Below are positions 1 through 10,281 of a stretch of DNA of 64,000 nucleotides, piece by piece. A program made the position numbers and the translations under genes. Every line of letters begins with the position of its first letter. The stretch's first letter is position 1. The DNA comes from Phellopilus nigrolimitatus (taxonomy: Eukaryota; Basidiomycota; Agaricomycetes; Hymenochaetales; Hymenochaetaceae). The DNA lies in the NCBI GenBank assembly GCA_021029095.1, contig JAJOHG010000022.1:310001-374000 (forward strand), read 5' to 3'. The notes beneath the pieces are model-generated. The model saw nothing but the letters and a program-made list of their open reading frames with translations. It did no database searches and was not told the origin of the DNA.

Positions 1-315
1 CGGAGGACATAAGGGAGGAGCGACGGGCCTTTCGTAGTTAGAGGTCCTGAATGTTTATTGGCCTACTTTTTCCGATGTAATTCTGGAGATCGCGCTGCTG
101 ACAGAGATCGCGTAGTTTCCGCGTTCTGAGATTTGTACCGCAAGACAAGAAAATCGAGATGTTCGTCGGAGTTCGAGTGGCTGCCACGGACTTGAGAAGA
201 TACGCAGCAGGCAGATAGATTTTCCCGAGCGACGGGCCGGGCGGCGGGAGGCAGGCAAGCAAAGCATCCCGTGGCTTGGTGTCGGTAACGGCGCTTGTCC
301 TGCTCACGGTCTGCC
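1..315. other. Region upstream of the YCII gene
   Basis: No gene can be supported here. Short open frames occur on both strands but none shows family similarity or splice-consistent continuation. The 3' part should hold the promoter of the gene that starts at 316. No TATA box stands out. Confidence 0.5.
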
Positions 316-909
316 ATGTTGCGTCTTTCCAACACCCTCAGGCTGCGCACAGCACGGAACTGCAGGCTCCACCTCGCCAGACCCGTCCCTCCACCCTTCC
401 CGCCGCGCGCTCTCCCGACTCTTCACCGTCCCCGCGCCATGTCTACTACTGCGCCGGCTGCCTTCCAGTTCATCGTCTACGCGCCCGACAAGACCGACGC
501 GGGCGCGTTCCAGCGCCGTCTCTCCGTGCGCGAGAAGCACCTGGAGAACGCGAAGACGCTCGGAAGCAGCGGGGTGATCAGTTGAGTTCCGCTCAATCCA
601 TCCACGCATCGGGGCACTGGTTCTGGGTTGTACTGATTGTTGATCAAAGAAATGGGCGCGGCGCTGCTGAGCCCGGAGTCGATCGCGTCGCCAGGCGCCG
701 AGCGGAAGATGATCGGATCGGCGATGGTGTTCGAGGCGGCATCGCTGGACGAGGTGAAGAAGATTATCGAAAGCGACATCTACTACACGACCGGCGTGGT
801 CAGTCTCATTTCCTATGGAAATCACCGACAGTCCTAATTTATTCTATATATATTGAAGTGGGATCCGGAGAAGCTTGTTATTTTGCCATTCGCTGGGCAA
901 GTGCTGTAA
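316..909 (+). CDS. YCII-domain protein, probably mitochondrial
   Basis: Exons 316-580, 650-798 and 859-909 give 154 residues. The YCII fold follows residue 42: FQFIVYAPDK starts the domain, HLENAKTLGSSGVI and the GALLSPES segment form the middle, and WDPEKLVILPF ends it, which is the usual tail of this family. The first 41 residues are rich in Arg, Leu and Ser with no acids and look like a mitochondrial presequence. A second in-frame ATG at 439 sits right before the domain and could give a cytosolic form. YCII proteins are small alpha-beta proteins related to chlorinases and ferredoxin-like folds, but the substrate of fungal members is not known, so no reaction is assigned. Both introns have GT-AG ends and exon phases agree. 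Confidence 0.85.
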
Positions 910-1258
910 TTTTTAGTTCAATGAATCGATTTATTTTGGAGGTTTTGTATATAACAATGCTCGAATGTGATAGCCGACTGCTAAGTGCTCAGTGCTGATG
1001 ACGTATACACATGATTGCTATCGACTGTGAACGCTCGGGCTCGCCGGGCAGCGAGCTCCAGTTGTACGATGCCGCTGCTCTTGCCTTGCATCTAACTACT
1101 GCCGAAATCTGCGTTCTGACTCCTGAGACGCTCTATATCAATCTCAAGTCTCCGGGTACTTGACCGGAACTCGCTCGGAAGACACTTCCGCTACTCCGAG
1201 TTCCGCATAAGCCTTGCAATAACTCGAACACTCGAGTGCTTGTCCTTGCTTTCTGAAC
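910..1258. other. Gap between YCII and oxoprolinase genes
   Basis: This is where the hydantoinase-A half of a normal 5-oxoprolinase would have to end. I see only a 51-codon open frame from 1014 and no hydantoinase-A motif in any frame. Confidence 0.5.
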
Positions 1259-3564
1259 ATGACAAACAGCTCTGCTGCGAGCACCCAGCCGTCTGGCAGG
1301 GGTGCAGACCCGATCATGCTCACGTTGTTCGCGAACCGCTTCATGAGCGTCGCGGAGGCGATGGGCAGGTCGCTCCAGCAGACCTCAATCAGCACGAACA
1401 TCAAGGAGCGCCTCGACTTCTCCTGTGCCCTCTTTGCGCCAGACGGAGACCTTGTGGCCAATGCGCCTTTCATCCCGATCCACCTTGGAGCTATGAGCTT
1501 GTATGACTCGGATCGAATTCATTTGGGCGTGAAGAACATATTGTTAACTGACTGAATCTACAGTGCCGTTCGGTACCAGATGAAGCTGCATGGAAAGAAC
1601 ATCAAGGACGGCGACGTGTTTATGACCAATTCGCCCCGCGCAGGAGGCTCGTGCGTTCCTTGCAATTTGTTTTCTAGCCATTGCGAATCTCCTGATTTTC
1701 CTACCTTAGGCATCTCCCCGACATAACAATAATCACGCCCGTCTTCTCGCCAGACGACCCAAGCGAAATCATCTTTTTTGTCGCATCGCGCGGACACCAC
1801 GCCGACGTCGGCGGCATTCTCCCCGGATCCATGCCGCCGACCTCGGTAAATATATTCGAGGAGGGCGCGGAGATCGTGAGCTTCAAGCTCGTCAACGACG
1901 GCATGTTCGACCGTGAGGGCCTGCTCGAGCGCATGGTCGAAATACCCGGCCGTTATCCCGGCAGCTCCGGGTGCCGGAACATCAAGGACGTCGAGAGCGA
2001 CCTGAAGGCGCAGATCGCCGCGAACCACAAGGGCATCCAGCTCATCCGCATGATGGTCGAGGAGTACGGCCTAAAGACCGTGCAGGATTACATGTACCAC
2101 ATCCGCGCAAACGCCGAGATGTCCGTAAGGAATTTGCTGCGCGACGTCGTGGAGCGGATGGGCACGAACGTCCTCTCGGCCGTGGACTATCTGGATGACG
2201 GTACCCCGGTGAGTTTGCTGTCCGCTGAGAGAGCTGAATGTCTGCGGTTCTAACCGATTGTTTTGTTTTTGCGTAGATCCAATTGCGTGTGGAGATCAAC
2301 GCGAAAGAGGGTTCTGCAGTGTTCGATTTCGAAGGGACTGGGCCCGAAGTGCGCAATAATCTGAACACGCCGACTCCCGTCGTGCATTCTGCTGTCATTT
2401 ATTGCATGCGCGCCATGCTCGACAGCGATATCCCCCTCAACGCCGGATGTCTTGCCCCTTTGGAGAGTAAGCTGCTTCTCTACGTTTTCTCTGTTAGTCG
2501 CCTCTGAATAAAATTAAATAAAACACTTCTAGTCAAAATTCCGCAGAAGTCCCTTCTTCTCCCTTCCCCGACAGCAGCTGTATGCGCCGGAAACGTGCTC
2601 ACCTCTCAGCGCATCGTGGACGTCGTCCTCAAGGCGTTCAACGCGTGCGCAGCGAGTCAAGGATGCACAAAGTAAGCTTCTGCCTTCTTGGTCTTCTCTC
2701 AAATACTTGACGCATTACAGTAACCTAACTTTCGGCGCGGGCGGGAAGGACAAGGAGGGTAAGTTCACCGCCGGCTGGGGATATTACGAGGTTCGTTCTT
2801 ATTAATATATTATTACTTGTAATATGACCCTAACATTCGCCCCTCCAGACCATCGCAGGCGGCTCTGGCGCAGGCCCAAGTTGGCATGGTACTTCTGGAG
2901 TGCACACGCATATCACGAACACGCGCATCGGCGACGTTGAGATCCTCGAACGGCGGTACCCCGTGCTGCTCCACCGCTTCGGGCTGCGCAAGGGCTCTGG
3001 CGGCGAGGGCAGATACAACGGCGGCAACGGCGTAGTGAGGGACATCGAATTTCTGCACCCTTTGCAGGTTTCTATATTATCAGAAGTTGGTTTTTCCTCC
3101 GCTCACCCTCCCCACTTCGTTTTGTTATTATTATTTCGTGAACGCTCGTTCATTTAATCCCTCCCTCGCAGCGGCGATCACGCCATCCGTACGGGCTCGA
3201 AGGCGGCGGGCCCGGTGCCATGGGCCGAAACCTATGGATCAAGCAGTTGCGCACGGAGGACGGCGACCTCCTCGATGCGGCAGACGCGGATCCGCTCTCC
3301 ACCGCGGACGCGGACAACAAGCTCGCGCCGCCGCCGAGTCGCACGCCGCGTGAGATCAACATCGGCGGCAAGGCGACCGTCCTCATGGGGAAGGGCGACC
3401 GGCTCGTGATCGAGACGCCTGGCGGCGGCGCGTGGGGGAGCCCGCACGAGAGCGACGGCGAAGCGGGGGCCACGTCCGGCGTGCTTGGCAAGGTTAGAAG
3501 CGCTGTCGAGTGGGCCGCGCGGGGAAGCCTGGCGGAGCGCGCCGCAGCGCAGGCCGGGTTCTGA
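1259..3564 (+). CDS. 5-oxoprolinase / hydantoinase B half only
   Basis: Eight exons (1259-1500, 1564-1650, 1710-2208, 2277-2466, 2533-2671, 2721-2790, 2849-3085, 3172-3564) give 618 residues. The product matches the C-terminal hydantoinase-B half of ATP-dependent 5-oxoprolinase: [15 protein letters not shown] near the start, [33 protein letters not shown], the glycine-rich [14 protein letters not shown] and the C-terminal [10 protein letters not shown]. Eukaryotic 5-oxoprolinase is normally one chain of about 1280 residues with hydantoinase A in front. Here the chain starts at the A/B junction and the YCII gene lies upstream. The first ATG at 1259 is only about 20 codons before the conserved B core. 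Without half A, the ATP-dependent opening of 5-oxoproline is not expected unless an A partner exists elsewhere. It may be a split subunit or a truncated remnant, although no stop or frameshift interrupts it. Confidence 0.85.
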
Positions 3565-3869
3565 AGTGTATGCTATCTGGTGCTTTGGGGGGAAGTTAGC
3601 TCAGAATGCAAAGAATGTATACAATTACGATTGTGCGATGCTCTGCGACCGGTTTGTCACCAAGCCGGTGCCGCATGAGAAATCCCCGACTAAATGTGGA
3701 TGATGAATCAAGACGTCCACAGATCGCATATGCACCAGGCTATCCGCTCGAGTGGGTTATAAGTTTTTCTGATAAATAAATATTTACATTCTTCCCCTCT
3801 CTCCATTACAAATCACGACCCTCGGAATAAGTATGGCAAATAAGCAATACATAGTCGGTGATAAATAAA
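3565..3869. other. Convergent 3' region, oxoprolinase and metacaspase
   Basis: The two flanking genes end toward each other here. AT-rich stretches with ATAAATAAA-like motifs near 3770 and 3860 fit 3' processing signals. No gene is seen. Confidence 0.5.
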
Positions 3870-6602
3870 TTACATCAAAAACTTCACTCTTGTATCCTGT
3901 TTCTCATTGTGAGTCAGCATCGTCCAAATATTCTTCAACCAAAATCAGTACATACGATTGGGTGGGAGCTCGACAGTTGCGGCTTCTGACTGAATCGGTT
4001 CTTGAGGATATCTCTGCAGAAGAGAAAAAATAACGTTAGGGAAGCTTGTTTGTCTGGTAAACATTCAATAAATTTGCCTGATGTTGGTAAGTAACTCCTG
4101 ATAGCTCTGGTTCGGGTTTTCCTCTGTTTCAAAAATCAATTAGCCGGTCAACTGGACGATATTAACCACATACTCAAAGTTTTCATGAAAGCCTGTCATG
4201 ACAAGGTTAGAGGATACAACTGAAGGGATTATACGGAAACAACATACATAACTCATCGCACCCGTTGCCGTCCCGGCTTCATATGTATCAGCACTTGTCT
4301 GCGAGTCCTTACACCCAGCCCATTGGATCTATACAAAGAAGCGCATAAGCGATTCTGAAGTTCGAGATCGCCGCGGCCCATAACTTACGACGTCCGCCGG
4401 GCTTGTTTTGGCCCGTCCGGTGTACGCCGCGGCGTTCCCTCCTCCGGCCTTACGCATTAGGCCATCGAAAGCACGCGTTACAGTGTTCATGTTGTTCTTC
4501 CTTAATCCCTGAGCGATATCAAGGACGCCTCGGGCTCCCGTTGCAAGGGTAAAGTTGGGTTCTTTCTCCAGTCTACCGCTTTTGCCGTATGTGTAAGGGA
4601 GATCTACCGGCGTGACATAAGAATACGATGCTATTTATGGAATTTAGAGGCGAGGGGGACCTACCCAGAGCCGATCCCGAATGGCATGACTGTAGAGTAA
4701 ATGTGAGTGACTTTTGTCAATATGCAGACAAGAGCTTTATTAGTTACATCAAATACAGCCTTTAGATAATTTATGTCAGGATGTGGCTCGTTTTAAAGAG
4801 AAACTTTCTTACAACTAATCGGCAACCTCTCGGCAGGGGCTTCACCTGTGAACAACGTTAACGTCGTCGAAGGAGCATAACATTTGTTATAGACTACCAT
4901 AATCGTATGCATCTCCTGTTAATACCGGCGCAAAATTAGACATGCTGAAGCTAGAAGCGTTCTTTCTTTTTTAAATCTGCGACTTACATCATCTACAATG
5001 TGTCCATATTTCTTAAAATCTACAGGGTAAATGACTGCCATCGGAGTAAAAATGAGCTCATTATGAGGACGGTCGTTTGCAATTCTTACCCTCATCCTCG
5101 CCGTCGGATTCGTCTCCATCTAGATCTGGGGTCTGTCCGCCGTGGCCCGAGTCTGCAACAGGAGAAGGTGAATGGAGTCCTTAAACACCGAAAAGTAACG
5201 CATACAATGAAAAACCAGAGAATCATGGCAATGTGCATCCTTTACAAGCCAGTTCATTGCGTCCAGAATGTTCTGACGTGTTGGCCGCTTGCGCGGCGTC
5301 TTTCTGTCGTCGGTAAGGAGTACAATGTCACCTTTATGAAATCCATAGTGATCTGGGAATGTTTAAATCCTTGAGATCTCGTCCTAGAGCTATGAAGTCC
5401 AGTAAATAAATTTCACTTATTAAAAAATCATGCATCCTGTTGGCGTCGTTAATACATCCCTTAAGCTCGTTCTCTTGCCCGTAATAATTTACTCCAATCT
5501 AATTGATATTCAGGGATCTGTTGAGTCAGCAAGCGGTTTCCAAAACCAAATGCCCAGAAAAGTCAATTGAACGTACACATAGTGCTTTCTTCCTTCCCGT
5601 GCATAACGAGTACTGAAATAGGTTTTTCTGCTTCTCTGGCTCAGGTCCGTAGTACTGAGGCTCCTGGGGAGGCATGGTCGGGACGGGCATTTGCATCGAA
5701 TGTCTGTGGTTTCCATGAGTTCTATTGGGAGCCGCGGCTGTGTGATGAACGTGGCCAGCATTATGGGGCTGATGTCCGGAAGGCATGGCTGCGACCGATA
5801 CGGCAGAGGGTTGATGATGATGGGTAGGACGCGGTACCGAGTACATTTGACCGTTCACATGGACATGTATGTGTGGCTCGTGTGTATTATTGCCGTGCCG
5901 GCGTTCGTGGCTGTGCTTGTGCTTGTGCTCTCTATGTTGGCGGTGATGACCTGAGTTCTCGCCATGAACGTGACCATGTTCGTGAGTATGGTGTCTGTGT
6001 CTTTCCGGTTTCGAGTGGCTTGAGTGTTTGTGCTCCCTCATGAGGTCGCCACCTCGTTCGTTCGATCTTCCTCTTGATGATCTATTACTCGATATGAGAG
6101 TGGTTCAAAATAAACAATGGGCTCAATTACAAGGCAGGGGCAGGGACGGGGGTTCCCAAACTTGAATAATACAAGGTAAGCGAAGGGTCTCTTGAGAAGC
6201 ACGATCCCAGAACTTCTTACTTTGCCGTAGGCATCACAAACCCTCCCGGCACCGACGACATAGCTCGTGGTGTTGGTGAGGGTTGCATCATGCCCTGGCC
6301 AAATTGTCTGCATGGGGAAAGTCATTTCTTGGCGACGCAAAGTCGACTTCGATGAAAGGAGCTTACGGCGTGGGAAAGCTGGAAACGATGCAGGAATGAT
6401 CAGAACAAGAGTAACCGAGAACAAGATAATTTATTGTAACGTACGCGGGGGATGGCGCACGCAGGGGTGGCGGATCGTATGCATATGCAGGTTGACGAGT
6501 GTGATTAGAAAAAGAATGAGAGCGCGAGCGCGAGTACTCTTGATTATTCCACATTGCTGGACTGATCGTGGTTGGGAAGCAGTGGTATTCTGTCCCAGTC
6601 AT
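3870..6602 (-). CDS. Type I metacaspase with His-rich N-terminal region
   Basis: Eighteen exons, from 6602 down to 3870, give 553 residues. Upper ends are 6602, 6378, 6307, 6081, 5498, 5352, 5152, 5034, 4915, 4845, 4759, 4689, 4630, 4328, 4192, 4123, 4013, 3896; lower ends 6445, 6367, 6221, 5577, 5417, 5206, 5090, 4988, 4898, 4813, 4748, 4665, 4389, 4248, 4174, 4078, 3956, 3870. The cysteine-peptidase domain starts near residue 248 (RKKALC, IGVNYYGQENELKGCIND). The catalytic His is in HYSGHGGQT (about 333) and the catalytic Cys in DSCHSGSAL (about 390). TSPADVIQWAGCKDSQTSAD and SQKPQLSSSHPID complete the family pattern. Fungal type I metacaspases act in stress responses, protein quality control and cell death. 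Before the domain lie a Pro/Tyr/Met-rich segment and about 115 residues with roughly 33 histidines. One intron (4014-4077) has a GC donor. Three exons are only 12-18 bases long. Confidence 0.92.
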
Positions 6603-7783
6603 CCCGAGCTAGGATGAGTCTAGGGGAGCTTATGTAATGTCCTCGCGAGACGAGGATAGGCTGATCGGCACAGCTCTTTTGTAACCGGTGTTCGTGCCGC
6701 CTGCCCGGCCAGTCTGGGAAACTGGCCCGAATTGGCATTGATGTGCTCAAGAAGTATTTTGCAGAGTCCAACGTAAAAAGTAAATTACAACGATGCTCTA
6801 CGACTTTTTAAACAACTGAGAGAACCCATCTGGCCATTCTCTCTCTCTCTTTTTAGAAATAAGTCAATCAAGAAAGACCGGAGAGTTGGTCCAAATGGTA
6901 AGGTAAGAAAGACCCTTTGTCTCCTTATATAGTAATACAGACAATACAACGTTAAGACGTCGCGATTGGATCGAAATCGCAAAGCCGAATCACACTTCCT
7001 GCACGTTGTGGTACGCACGATGCTCGAAGTTCATGCAAAGATAGCCGGTACTGCAGCGCGTGTCCTCACGTTGTCCTGGATATTTTCTAGATATGGGTCC
7101 AGTTACTCCAGTCTCGATGTGCGTGCTGTGCAAGCTGTTTATAGCATGTCTTCCGGGGAGCTAAGGTCGAGTTTGTCGAGCTGGTGCCCAAATGCTGGCG
7201 CCGCTTTCCAAGTACAGTCGCTCCTGGACAACTCTCGGCGTATGTCGGGGCCTAAGTAAAGGACCGGAACTGATGAGCTCCAAATCTCAGGGGCGAATGA
7301 GGGGCGATTGGAAAACCATATGGTCTCGTACCGACGGCCGACATCGAATGGCTTTGCCCGTATTGGTTGTTTGTGTCGCAGACGCAAAAAAAGTCGACTT
7401 TGGTAACTCGAGCTGTGAAAAAAAAAAAGTTCGGCTCGCCTTGAGGGACTAGAAGTATGATACATATGGCGGTTTGGGGTGTACTTTGTTGATGGTTCTG
7501 TCCAAATAAAATAGGATCCCCTGGAATGCAGGATGCTTACTAATATATGCAGGCCTGTGTATTCGTATTTATTTTTAGATTATGTAAGCATATAAGGACG
7601 GAGGCCGCGGTGAGTCGTGCGCATATCTCATTTCACCCCTCTCCCCTCTCTTCCCGCCTCCCTTCCCTACTCATGTCCTGGTCGCTATGAATTGCCAATA
7701 ACAATCTTGGTGAGCGTCGCGGACGGTAGACTCTACCATCGAGTCCGGGGCGTTGGCCTTGGCCTTCTCTTCACAGCATCATC
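6603..7783. other. Divergent promoter region, metacaspase and copper-fist gene
   Basis: Both neighbours start outward from this 1.18-kb stretch. Short open frames are present on both strands, but none has a recognisable domain or a consistent exon model. A CT-rich tract lies near 6840-6852. I looked for copper-element-like HTHNNGCTG sites and found none that fit. Confidence 0.5.
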
Positions 7784-9732
7784 ATGGTCAGTGCATACAT
7801 GTCTGTAAATCTACGCTCTCTAACGATCGAGATGAAAAGGTTTTCGTCAACGACAAGAAGTACGCATGGTCAGTCGTCATACTTCATATCGCACTTGTTG
7901 GATTGCTTATTTACTCGTGGATAGCGAAACATGCATCAAGGGCCACCGCTCCTCCACCTGCAACCACACCGAGCGTCCGCTGTTTGAGATCAAGAAGAAA
8001 GGTCGACCCATCACCCAATGCGAGCACTGTAGAGAGCTCAGGAAAACAAAGCAAGTCCATGTCAAGTGTTTATGCGAGGGCAAAGAGGACCCCGACGTCC
8101 ACTCGCACAGTATCCCCGCGAAAAAGGGTCAGTCGCGTCTCAGCTGTTGTCGCCGCCTTCGTTCGTTGTCTAACTCCGAAATAATATCAGCGAACAGAAA
8201 GGGGCCAGTTCCCAGCGCCGCATTCCCTCACGGTCTACAGCCGACGTCGGAGTCCGATGAACCACCCCTCCCGAGTCCAGACCAGTTCGATGCTACCCAG
8301 AGAAGTCCGCGAGCTGCTTACCGTTTCTCACAGCGATATGGTTTTTAACACGTCTTTCTACTAATTTAACCTAGTTGGCGAGTACATGACATGTGCCTGC
8401 AAGGTGGGCGGCCCGTGCGAGTGCTGTACGCCGCGTCACCCGCCGCGCACGAAGCGCAGCCCGACGCCGCCTCGCCCAACGATCGGGGACATCCGCGCCT
8501 CGGCGGTAACGGCATCCCGTCCACCGTCAGAAACGGACGATGCGCTCGAGCCGCTGCAACCACATGCGCTCATGCATGGACATGGTACTCGTCCGACGCA
8601 CGGATCTGCACTATTCAACCCGTACGGGTTAGCCCACGACATGCACATGAGAGGGCACGATATGCGGGGACATGAAGTGATCCGCCCAGCGACACCGGTA
8701 TCGGCAAATGAGTCGGCTGGTTATGTCTACCCCGCTCCGCCTTTGACATACGACCAGCAGCGACAACACTCGCCTCATAATGATCAACAGCAGCCTCAAC
8801 CGCAGTCTCAACCGCAGCCCTTCGAAGAGGCACTGCCAGAGGACGTTGATGATTTATTTGCCGCGCTTTATGCTCCGGAGGTCGATATAGACGCATGGTT
8901 ACGCCAGGTGACTGAGGACAGCAACTCTTTCGCTCCTGACACGTCTGCACCGTCTTCCGCAAACTCGAGCATCCCGCCGGCCGTCCCGGAAACACTACCG
9001 GTCCCTCAAGCCTTGGACTTATCTGGAGATCCTGCGCTCGCCGAAGACCAAGACTACTTACAGTATAATATGCACTCGGGTCTACTTCCGCAGTTCATGG
9101 GTATGAACATGAATGTTGGCCTTGATGTTGATGCTGGCGAACAGCCTTATCTAGGTGGGGAAAGCGACCATGACGGAAACGAAACGAGTGGATTAGACTC
9201 TAGTGCAGGCATGTACGACCCCGGGTTACTCGATTTTGACTCATCTGCGTCGCGCGTCAATCTTCCCGATATGCTTCATGCTCCAACGCCCTTCCCCGCA
9301 CTTCCTGCGCTCACCATCAGTGCCTTTGGTGCGCAGTCTTCTAGCACCACCCCTGAATCGCAGATGCAGGCCTTCGACTTCCTTGCGGCGTTAGCAGGGA
9401 CAGCGCCCGCTCCGGAGTCAACCGCTGCGGTTCCGGCTCTGAGCCGCTCGTCTTCGACAGGCTCGCATGCGAGCAGCCGGTCGCGGTCCAGCGTGGGCGT
9501 GAGTGGGATGGGCAACTTCAACAATAGTGCGAATTCGGATATGTGGCACAATGTCTACGAGCAGGACGCTACTAGTCGGGCGGACCGCTGGCCTATCTCT
9601 CCCCCTTTCCCAGACACAGGCCGCAGGTGGCCTCCAGCACACGCATATGCGCACGCGAGAACCGGAGGGAGGGCCATCCTCCCGAAGGACGCCGATGCGC
9701 TCTCACACTCGTTTTTTAACTATCAAAAGTAA
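7784..9732 (+). CDS. Copper-fist transcription factor
   Basis: Exons 7784-7786 (only the ATG), 7840-7868, 7925-8127, 8191-8340 and 8375-9732 give 580 residues. Residues 1-62 form a copper-fist DNA-binding domain: VFVNDKKYACETC, KGHRSSTCNH, the minor-groove GRP motif and CEHCRELRKTKQVH followed by KCLC. These are the zinc and copper ligands of the ACE1/MAC1/CUF1 family. About 70 residues on is a second cysteine cluster, CACKVGGPCECC, typical of basidiomycete members. The rest is low-complexity (Gln, Ser, Pro, Ala), acidic in places, and likely an activation region. The role is probably control of copper or iron homeostasis genes in the nucleus. Splicing right after the start codon is required, because the domain is otherwise out of frame with any ATG. 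The last intron is only 34 bases (8341-8374), but without it the frame stops. Confidence 0.9.
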
Positions 9733-10281
9733 ACCATGGGTGCGAAGTGAATCGAGTTGGTTGTCCCTCGTTGATGCTTCGCATATCCTTCCATGTGTTA
9801 TACCCCTTATCCCCCTAACCTCCTCACCCCCTCATCCCCGCCTCTCCGAATCACTCTCGCTTCCGCCTTTCTTTCACTCTGGTCCCTTGGATGCGATGTG
9901 TTGACTGACGATGGCAATTGCGGACAAGTGCACGGGCCTGTGTTCTTTGTCTGTATCTCTTCTTCCCATGTTTCCTGTTTTCTCCCTCTATAGCTTTCAT
10001 CTGTCTTATCAACTTCAAGTTTTCCTCCACAAAACCGACTAATCGATTCTATGTCATACTTTTTGATCTTTAGAAGAAAGCACTAAGGCGGTTTCGTCCT
10101 TTTATAGTGTTCTAGTGATTGCTGGCATCTCCATGAGCATTGTGTACGTTCTGATAAATATATGTACTCCATTCCTCTACTTCTTTCATTTCGCGCGCAA
10201 GTGAGTCAGTCTATCGAGTGAGCAATCGAAGATGTAAGAATCCAGCGAAAAACCAAAAATGCGAATCTGAAGATGTCTAAA
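9733..10281. other. Convergent 3' region
   Basis: Downstream sequence of the copper-fist gene and of the alanine aminotransferase gene, which end toward each other. It is T-rich and C/T-rich. No gene is seen. Confidence 0.5.

Noticed and set aside
1014..1169. 51-codon frame just before the hydantoinase-B gene as a hydantoinase-A remnant
   Set aside because: No hydantoinase-A motif is recognisable and the frame ends before the next start codon.
6640..7470. Several frames of 75-110 codons between metacaspase and copper-fist genes
   Set aside because: No homology, no splice consistency, odd composition; treated as divergent promoter.
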